A DNA stretch of 64,000 nucleotides from assembly GCF_905404315.1 (NCBI RefSeq), contig NC_066283.1, forward strand, positions 868,001-932,000, in the 5' to 3' direction. The DNA is from Leptidea sinapis (taxonomy: Eukaryota; Arthropoda; Insecta; Lepidoptera; Pieridae). Made by a program: the position numbers and the translations under genes. Position 1 is the stretch's first letter, and each line of letters opens with the position of its first letter. The notes under the pieces were generated by a model that worked only from the letters and a program-made list of their open reading frames with translations, was not told where the DNA came from and searched no databases. This document shows, in pieces, positions 57,022 through 64,000 of this stretch.

Positions 57022-57095
57022 CAGTGATGGGCAAAGTACGGCCCGCGGGCCAACTCCAGCCCGTGAATGCATTTAATCCGGCCTCCCGACGGTCT
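57022..57095 (+). repeat. hAT-like terminal fragment
   Basis: 'cagtgatgggcaaagtacgg' followed by 'cccgcgggcc' resembles the start of hAT (Charlie-like) elements. The other end was not found. Confidence 0.45.
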
Positions 57096-57099
57096 TTCG

Positions 57100-57680
57100 A
57101 CATGAGTCGTATAATGTCTGTGCAGAATTGCGGTTGGAAATTATTGAAATACAATGCAGCGCCCATTTAAAACAACTGATCTTAAAATCCCCAAAAATAA
57201 AAATAGTTTTAATGTAAGTACTACACGTGCAACATATCAAGTAAACGTAAGCCAGAAAGTTTGAAAACAAGTGTAAAAGCATCATTAACTACTAAAGTAC
57301 GTCTTTTAAAGTGATAAAAAAGTTACCTTTATACCTGTTTGTAGACCTTTTACTTTTCACAAAGTAATACATTTTTATTTATTGTTATTATAAGTTCAAT
57401 GCCAAGAATACAAAGTTATTTTTTTAAGAAACGGTTGGACTGTGTAGCACTTTAAACCTCTGTATCTTCAGTGTAAAAAAATAAATACGCGAAACCATTG
57501 TTCAGTGTCTAAAACTTTAATATAATAACCTCAGCTTTGCGTTCACAACGAAAGTGAGTTCTTCCTAACGAAGGGTACTTTTAAATTAAAAAAAATTGTA
57601 AACATTCATTTTGTTCATGTCGTTCATGTATCGTATAAATATTTTGTTTTTAATAAAGATTTTTCAATTACGATTGTAAG
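57100..57680. other. AT-rich sequence, nothing identified
   Basis: No recognised feature. Confidence 0.35.
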
Positions 57681-57690
57681 CGATTTGTTA

Positions 57691-57760
57691 GACTAGTGGT
57701 ATAGCAAAAGGGTTAAGTGCATGAGGACCTAGGTTCGATTCCGGGCGATATCTATTTTTT
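57691..57760 (+). repeat. tRNA-derived SINE head
   Basis: A-box 'tagtggtatagc' (57695) and B-box 'ggttcgattcc' (57732-57742) at normal spacing, followed by an AT-rich tail. No acceptor stem pairing, so not a functional tRNA. Confidence 0.65.
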
Positions 57761-57819
57761 AGTATAATTTATTTATTCGTTTTTGCTGATAACAACTGAA
57801 TATTACGTCTACAAATAAA

Positions 57820-58276
57820 TGTGCAAGGTGCAAGGAAATCATAAAAACAAAAGATTTCTTAGTATGTTCGCTTTGTGTTTGTAAATACGATCTTTTATCT
57901 GTAAACCTTTCTGACAGAAGGTACACCTCAATGGAAAAAATACCTTAAGCATAAATGGAAATGTCCTGAATGCCATGATAAGCTACCCAAATCGGATAAT
58001 ACTAATACTCCTGTTCGATCAGGTGGACGTGATGGGATACCGGGCATAGAGCCCGCTGAAAAGCACCCTGGCTTCGACAATGTTACAGTAAGAAAAGATC
58101 AACCAGATCTCACCAACCCCTGTATTACCCTAGAAAATATACGAGAGGCTATCAAGCAGGAAACGACGGCAATTCTCAAATCACACATAACAGACGAGCT
58201 GATAGCCAGGTTCAGTAGGAAGAGACCTCTCGGACGGAATCCTAGAGGTCGCGACTTCGAGTCCTGCACCATCTGA
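57820..58276 (+). pseudogene. LINE ORF1 remnant with a PHD-like zinc finger
   Basis: First frame: CARCKEIIKTKDFLVCSLC and following residues, two Cys pairs; then one frameshift and WKCPECHDKLPKSDN (third Cys pair), about 105 codons of open frame with a helical segment (LENIREAIKQETTAILKSH), ending TGA at 58274-58276. The order fits the zinc-finger ORF1 proteins of insect LINEs of the CR1/jockey group. The reverse transcriptase part is absent here. Confidence 0.6.
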
Positions 58277-58279
58277 TGT

Positions 58280-58834
58280 GTGTCATTGATCATTTAGCGC
58301 GTATGACAATGACACATATGAGATGATCTCTTAAAACATTTTGCAATTTTTTAATTTATGTAAAAATCTATTTGAAAAATTACATTACGGCGAATATTTT
58401 TTTGATTCACTTTGAATCGTAATAGATCTTTTCAAACAATTAAAAATCAATAAGCTAAATGCGCTCTCACATTTTACTATTTTATAGTTTTACAACGCAA
58501 AGGTAATTAATAACAATTACGAGCAGGTGCTCACACTAGCCTTATGACTCCTTGTATCCACTATTCCTTGATGATGTCATCTGATGTTATTGCATTATTG
58601 GTCCCAAAGTGTTTTAAAGTCCCAACTTGTCCATTATAATCTAACAGCATGTAGTATACATATGTATCAGATTTAAAATCAAAATAAAACTTGTTTCAAT
58701 CTTGGCACCAGTCATTACGGTGGCGTAAACACTAATTTTTGACTTGACACAACATTGACATTGGCATACATTACAATTGACACAGGCTGAATACAAAGCT
58801 AATGGATTGATTACATTGGTACCTTTGAAAAAAG
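58280..58834. other. upstream region of EIPR1
   Basis: AT-rich intergenic sequence expected to hold the EIPR1 promoter and perhaps a 5' UTR exon. No clear core promoter element could be assigned. Confidence 0.35.
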
Positions 58835-59032
58835 TTTGTAAATAAATAGTATTTTCAATTTTGACTTTGCTTTATTAATTATTTTAGGAATAAGAAGAAT
58901 TGTGTTAATACTTGATGTTATTAATATTAAATATTTGTAAATAAATAGTGTTTTCAATTTTGACTTTGCTTTATTAATTATTTTAGGAATAAGAAGAATT
59001 GTGTTAATACTTGATGTTATTAATATTAAATA
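58835..59032 (+). repeat. 99-bp tandem duplication ending at the EIPR1 start codon
   Basis: 58835-58933 and 58934-59032 differ at one base (a/g). Each unit holds an acceptor-like 'ttattaattattttag' and an upstream ATG. The second unit ends at the base before ATG 59033. Confidence 0.95.
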
Positions 59033-59074
59033 ATGGAAGAGGGTAATTCAATTATATATGGTTTGGAGCATCAG
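59033..59074 (+). CDS. EIPR1: EIPR1 exon 1 (coding part)
   Basis: 14 codons, MEEGNSIIYGLEHQ, phase 0, donor CAG|GTAATT. The start is the only ATG giving the conserved IYGLE N-terminus. An out-of-frame upstream ATG at 59014 opens a 10-codon frame that overlaps this start and ends at 59046. Confidence 0.9.
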
Positions 59075-62000
59075 GTAATTTTAAATTGTTCATAAACTGT
59101 GTAAACAATCAACATACGATACGATTTAATATTATCTAAATTGGACACCTCAATTATAGCTTTTCGGTGAAAGTATTACTATAGTTTTAAGGTTACACGT
59201 TACGTGTATATTGTTACCACTAATAATATGATTGTAAACAAAAGTATAAAACTAAGAATGCTCTTATACATATAATATAATCATATGGCTAACATGCATT
59301 AAAAAAAAACTTAGACCTTCAAATAACACTTTAAAATAACATGGCCAATTCTATACAATACTCATTAATACCAAATGGCCCTTATACATATCTTGCCATC
59401 ACATTTTACAAAGTCTAACTGAAACATAATCTAGAATATTTTATTTATTTTGGTTGGTTTACTTTAACAATAGTATTAATTAATATTCATTTGTATTTTT
59501 GTGTACTTTTTTCGCCTTATGTTTAATTGTATATAAAATCGTTATATTTTGTATTATATTCACTCCTACTTTGTTTATATTTAAGTGGAAACTTTATTGG
59601 CTTGTGTAATATAAATTATGTGTTACAATGTGTATATAACTTAAGCTGTTTGTTTTCCAATAAATAAATAAATAGCAATCTAGACTTGTTACAGTTACAG
59701 TGTCTAAAGTAATAGTAATTTATTTACAGACAAGAGCATTGTGTGCCCAATATGAGTGTGATGCAATAAGATTCCTGATTGGTACCCAGAGTCTTAAACC
59801 TAATTCTAATCAGGTTCATGTAGTGGAACTAGAGGAAGACACAGGAGCATTGCACACCAAGGTATATAATATTTTGTAGAAAACTGAACTATTTTATATA
59901 ATACTAGCTGACCCAGCAAACATCGTATTGCCGATATTAAAATCACAATACAAAAGTAACTTGATTGTAGATGGGTGAAAATTTGAAGTTGTATGTATTT
60001 TTTAATGCTGACTCATACTAGGGGACATTCAACAATGGATGCAGGTGTTGAGCTGATCAAGAATATTTTTGATGCCTGGGAGGAATCGCAGAATGCACTT
60101 GGCATCTTCTGTGATTTATCTAAGGCTTTTGATTGTGTTCAACATTCAACGCTGGTCAGGAAGCTATACCACTATGGCATAAAAGGAACTTCGCTCGATC
60201 TTCTGACTTCATATCTAAACAATAGAATTCAGAGGGTCGATGTGAATGGCAGAAGATCTCCTGGGACTCCTCTCAGTATGGGGGTACCACAAGGGTCTAT
60301 TCTTGGACCGTTCCTCTTCCTTATCTATATAAATGATCTTCCTAACCTTATAGAGAAAAAACATAAGGTAGTATTGTTTGCGGACGACACTTCACTGATT
60401 TTCAAAGTGAAAAGAAACCAAGCTATGTATGACGAAGTGAACGATATTTTATCTGACATCGTGTACTGTTTTAAATAGCAAGAAAACTAAATTCATTAAA
60501 TTTACCGTACCAAATGTCAAAAATGTAAATGCAAATGTTTTGTTAAACGGAGAGGTGATAGAACCGGTGGAATCTGCTATATTTCTTGGCATAACTCTAG
60601 ATTCCAAATTACAATGGGGCCCCCATATTGAAGGATTGGCGAACAGTCTTAGTTCTGCAGCATACGCGGTTAAAAAAATTTGACAATTAACTGACATAGA
60701 TACGGCGCGACTAGTATACTTTAGTTATTTCCATATTATTATATCCTATGGTATATTGCTATGGGGCAACGCTGCTGATATTAATACAATATTTGTGCTG
60801 CAGAAGAGGGCTATTCGCGCTATTTATAACCAAGGTCCTAGAGAATCATTGAGAGCAAAATTCAAAGAAATTAACATCTTGACTGTTGCTTCTCAATATA
60901 TTCTTGATAATGTAATGTATGTTATAACATAACCATAATGTTAACACCAGGAACAGACATAAACTGATGATGCCTACTACTCGACTTAGTCGAGTTAGTA
61001 AGTCTTTTGTGGGGCGATGTATATACTTTTACAACAAGATCCCAGAAAGTGTTCAAAACAAAGGTGTTACGTTATTCAAAAGAATTGTTAAAAAACGTTT
61101 GTGTGGTAAAGGTTACTATAACATAAATGACTTTCTTAATGATACCACAGATTGGGAATGGAGCGACTGCCCTCAGGCTTAAATTAAATAAATTAAATAA
61201 TAAGTTTAATTGTACAATATTATTTTGTAAATGTTACTTTAATTGTAAAACATATTTTTGATGAAAAAAAAAGCCAGCTGAGTTTGTTGCGCCCATTCTT
61301 CTCAGGCCTGAGGCATTCACATTGGAATGGGTGGTAGATTTTTTTTTTTTGACTTTCAATAAGTGATTTCACATCCTATTTTAAATAAAAATATTTGAAT
61401 TTGAATCAAACAAATTAAAAAAAAATTCAAAAAAATTAAAAAAAAAATTCGTGTGGACCACCCTTAACATTTAGCGGGATGAAAAATAGATGTTGTCCGA
61501 TTCTCAGACCTACCCAATATGCACTCAAAATTTCATGAGAATTGGTCAAGCCGTTTCGGAGGAGTTCAAAGTTTAACACCATGACAGGAGAATTTTATAT
61601 ATTAGATGGCTATCCAGCAGATAACTATGATATCTGCTACTAGATCCATCCTTTATTTTAAATAGCGCTTATCTGCTAGATAACACTATTTATACATTGT
61701 AAAACACAAAATTTTATGTTTTTATTAATTTTACTTGTACATTGTGAACCAGCCCCTAAGAAAAAGAGGGTGACTGAGCCTGTTTGGTAAATTTTAATGT
61801 CCAATAAGTGACCTAACAAATTCTTTGAATAAAAATAGTTAAACTTACCACTTACAATTAAAGCTCAACTTTTTAAAGAAGTGCTAGATGGTGAAAAATA
61901 TAGCTTCAACATTGTTTGTTTGTGTAACAACAGTGTGATGTTTTACTACTATGTTACAGGTATACAGGCATGACGTTGGTGAAATATGGCACCTGAAGTG

Positions 62001-62595
62001 CTCACCTCATGACGCCGCAACCTTAATGACGACACACAACTCCTATGACCCAGACACCTCACAGTGTACTATGGGTGTTTCTGTCTTCAAGCTTCCTACC
62101 TTAGATGTAAGTTGTTCTTGGTGGACAACATATTACTTTCAACTAATGAAACTATGCAGGACTACTACTCTGCTAACTTAATCTGAAGATTTCATTAAAA
62201 ATGGTCCAGCAGTTTTGGGACATTAGGTATAATAATAAATAATAATAAAAACGGTTAAAATTAACACAGATTATTCTGAAATTGGGATTTGATGATCAAA
62301 GTAACATTCATCACTTGAGTTTCAATTAGATTTATTTAATATATAAATATTTGTTTACTGCCATAGTACTTATGGACTACTACATACAGACTTACATTAC
62401 TACATACAGAAAAAGTACAATGGGAAACATACACACCTGTAAAGGATTCAATACAATCACTTGATAAAAAAATGAAATACAATTGAAAATAACAGATTGT
62501 AATTTTAGGTAATACCAAAAGATTTGGACGAACTCAGTGCAATGCAGGGAAGGAATGCTGAAGAAATGGAACTAATAAAGACAATCATTCCAGAG
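59033..62595 (+). CDS. EIPR1: EIPR1/TSSC1-like WD40 protein, N-terminal four exons (gene continues right)
   Basis: Four exons join in one frame of 136 codons. The start MEEGNSIIYGLEHQ, then DAIRFLIGTQSLK, DVGEIWHLKCSPHD and IPKDLDEL, follows the order and wording of the animal EIPR1 (TSSC1) N-terminus. The protein is usually near 390 residues with WD40 repeats; here about a third is seen. It binds the EARP and GARP tethering complexes and helps endosomal recycling, retrograde transport and dense-core vesicle cargo sorting. Introns are 655, 2098 and 402 bp; the second is swollen by a Helitron containing a LINE. No later exon was found before 64000, so intron 4 exceeds 1.4 kb. Confidence 0.93.
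59730..59861 (+). CDS. EIPR1: EIPR1 exon 2
   Basis: 44 codons, acceptor 'tttatttacag', donor AAG|GTATAT, phase 0. Contains DAIRFLIGTQSLK and the acidic VVELEEDTGA strand of the first WD40 blade. Confidence 0.95.
59904..61606 (-). mobile_element. Helitron in EIPR1 intron 2, split by a LINE
   Basis: CTAG end at 59904-59907 and TC end (minus strand) at 61605-61606. The two Helitron parts (59904-60006 and about 61410-61606) would be contiguous without the LINE. Confidence 0.85.
60007..61405 (+). mobile_element. CR1/jockey-group LINE, 5'-truncated, nested in the Helitron
   Basis: Starts within the reverse transcriptase: TRGHSTMDAGVELI, GIFCDLSKAFDCV, MGVPQGSILGPFLF and VLFADDTSLIF (60026-60478), continues in other frames (SAIFLGITLDSKLQWGPHI; a TGA at 60682-60684; ILLWGNAADIN), and ends with KKRLCGKGYYNINDF up to the stop at about 61180. 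The 3' UTR has 'gttgcgcccattcttctcag' and the tail ends in TTTGAAT repeats (about 61390). Few breaks, so it is a fairly young copy. Confidence 0.88.
61610..61950. other. EIPR1 intron 2, 3' part
   Basis: AT-rich intron sequence; nothing recognised apart from the acceptor of exon 3. Confidence 0.4.
61960..62106 (+). CDS. EIPR1: EIPR1 exon 3
   Basis: 49 codons, acceptor 'ctatgttacag', donor GAT|GTAAGT, phase 0. Contains HDVGEIWHLKCSPHD and GVSVFKLPTLD. Confidence 0.95.
62509..62595 (+). CDS. EIPR1: EIPR1 exon 4
   Basis: 29 codons, acceptor 'gtaattttag', donor GAG|GTATGA, phase 0. Encodes VIPKDLDELSAMQGRN ... KTIIPE, a linker to the next WD40 repeat. Confidence 0.88.
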
Positions 62596-62872
62596 GTATG
62601 ACTTAATATTAAGTCATTTCATAAGCCCAAGACAAAATACCTATTCCAACCAAGAAAGCCTATTAGAAATCAGATTATTTTGAATTTTTAGTAAGTTTGG
62701 ATTTTCTTAAATGCAGTATGATTCTAGCAATAATGTTTTTTTTTTCGATAGGAGGAAAATAAATATAAGTATTTTTACCGTAATGGAAGGGCACATATAT
62801 CAAACTCATATAGAAATCCACTTCCCTTTCTATGCTGGTAGCCTCTATAGTGACAAAGGGTGACATAAATTT

Positions 62873-63185
62873 TAAGTGAGAGGCTCCTTTGCACAGGATG
62901 CCGGCTAAATTATGGGTACCACAACGGCGCCTATTTCTGCCGTGAAGCAGTAATGTATAAACATTACTGTGTTTCGGTCTGAAGGGAAGCTTAGCTAGTG
63001 AAATTACTGGGCAAATGAGAGTTAACATCTTAAGTCTCAAGTTGACGAGCGCAATTATTGTGATGCCGATCAGAATTTTTGGGGTTTTCAATAATCCTGA
63101 GCGGCACAGTGTTGTAATGGGCAGGGTGTATCAATAGACATCAGCTGAACGTCCTGCTCGTCACATCCCTTATTGTCGTAAATAA
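62873..63185 (+). repeat. SINE-like ~320-bp repeat, copy 10
   Basis: Forward copy from 'gagaggctcctttgcacagg' to 'cttattgtcgtaaataaa', inserted in EIPR1 intron 4 on the gene's strand. Confidence 0.87.
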
Positions 63186-63229
63186 AAATATCTGATGCAG
63201 GGCGTCTCTTGTAGTGTTCATATTATATC

Positions 63230-63655
63230 AAACAGATATTCAAACGAGCACGTCGTACCCACTGTGTGCACGCATTACATTATATTAAATTTAATCTTAC
63301 AGTATAACTATACGTATGTATCCGCGTCTGTTTATTTTTAGCAACAAAACTTATATTTAAATGAAACATTTACATGTGTCAATCAATTAGAAATAATCAA
63401 TGTAGGTATCTCTCGTATGTGTGTGTGTGTGAGCCGTCTACATGTCGATGTACCGTCGACTACGGGCTCCGGGAAGACCAATAAAGAAAAACCGAGTGTT
63501 TTCGGGGTTCGTGGTGTGGGGAGTACATAATAAGCTAGCCATTTACTTGTTTCGGAACTTTGTTTAAAAAGTAGTTTTGCGACTTCCACATTCAGTTGAT
63601 TTAAATGAAGACAGTTCGTTTGCATTCTAAATTTGGTGACCAGGTAACTTACAAT
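63230..63655 (+). repeat. possible degraded LTR
   Basis: A (gt)n tract at 63418-63431, an AATAAA at about 63481, and 'aaatttggtgaccag' at the right side resemble the end of an insect LTR and its following primer-site region. No second LTR or internal genes seen. Confidence 0.2.
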
Positions 63656-63659
63656 ACAG

Positions 63660-64000
63660 TGACTCCACTTATATTTTATAAACAATCATGGAGAGCAAAA
63701 GCCAAGCCAAGCACAGACATAAACTTATAATGTAATAATTACAATATTTTTAAATAAATGTACTAAAATTTATAAGAAGTAAATGCTGTTGTTTTGTATT
63801 GGACTTAATTTTAATTTTAACATAATATTTAGATAAACTGTAATTTTAGTAACATAATATTTAACTTTAAACAAGTTGTATAGTATGGTCGGGAAGGTAA
63901 CAGATAATGAATGATGTGTAACCCTGTAAGTTATCTGTACACTTAGATATATATTTATTTTTATTTTATTTTATGTAGTATGTAATTTATGTATTAGTGT
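63660..64000. other. EIPR1 intron 4 sequence, nothing identified
   Basis: AT-rich; no exon of EIPR1 could be found up to the right edge. Confidence 0.4.

Noticed and set aside
59014..59046. Alternative EIPR1 start at the upstream ATG
   Set aside because: It is out of frame with the conserved N-terminus and stops after ten cod.ons; kept only as an upstream open frame.

Overview
This 64 kb window is AT-rich, intron-rich animal DNA packed with transposon remnants. The mix of non-autonomous Helitrons ending in CTAG, an abundant ~320-bp SINE-like repeat, mariner and maT-type transposases and jockey-like LINEs, plus a multidomain pacifastin inhibitor gene, points to a moth or butterfly (Lepidoptera). 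The species cannot be named from the sequence alone.

Two cellular genes can be supported. (1) On the minus strand, from about 15.7 kb down to 0.9 kb, lies a secreted-type, multidomain pacifastin-family serine protease inhibitor. Nine exons were reconstructed with AG/GT borders and joining reading frames (387 codons in frame). They carry seven complete pacifastin light-chain domains and one half domain. Its first exon (signal peptide) is not certain; a candidate sits at about 18.0 kb. Its 3' end either stops at 867-869 or runs off the left edge. (2) On the plus strand, from 59.0 kb to beyond the right edge, lie the first four coding exons (136 codons) of a WD40 protein matching EIPR1 (TSSC1), a partner of the EARP/GARP endosomal tethering complexes. 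A 99-bp tandem duplication ends exactly at its start codon.

Everything between (about 16-58.8 kb) looks like intergenic or intronic transposon territory. In order it holds: a repeat with inverted ends (18.6 kb), an RTE-type LINE tail (20.6-21.2 kb), Helitrons, a maT-type mariner cut by a small MITE (23.3-24.8 kb), LINE tails (25.7-26.8 kb), a mariner (28.1-29.1 kb), Helitrons (29.5-31.1 kb), a hAT-like element (32.5 kb), three copies of a ~375-bp MITE with 8-bp target duplications (36.2, 38.3, 48.0 kb), a ~205-bp tandem array (39.1 kb), a segmental duplication (42.6 and 45.2 kb), two jockey-like LINEs joined tail to tail (48.9-54.7 kb) and a Tc1/mariner element with intact ends (55.3-56.6 kb). 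Many insertions are nested, so relative ages can be read.

Three short, unusually coding-like open segments (17.58, 36.74 and 47.13 kb, all plus strand) are not recognised and are the best candidates for something undescribed. No rRNA gene, functional tRNA, CRISPR array or bacterial feature was seen.
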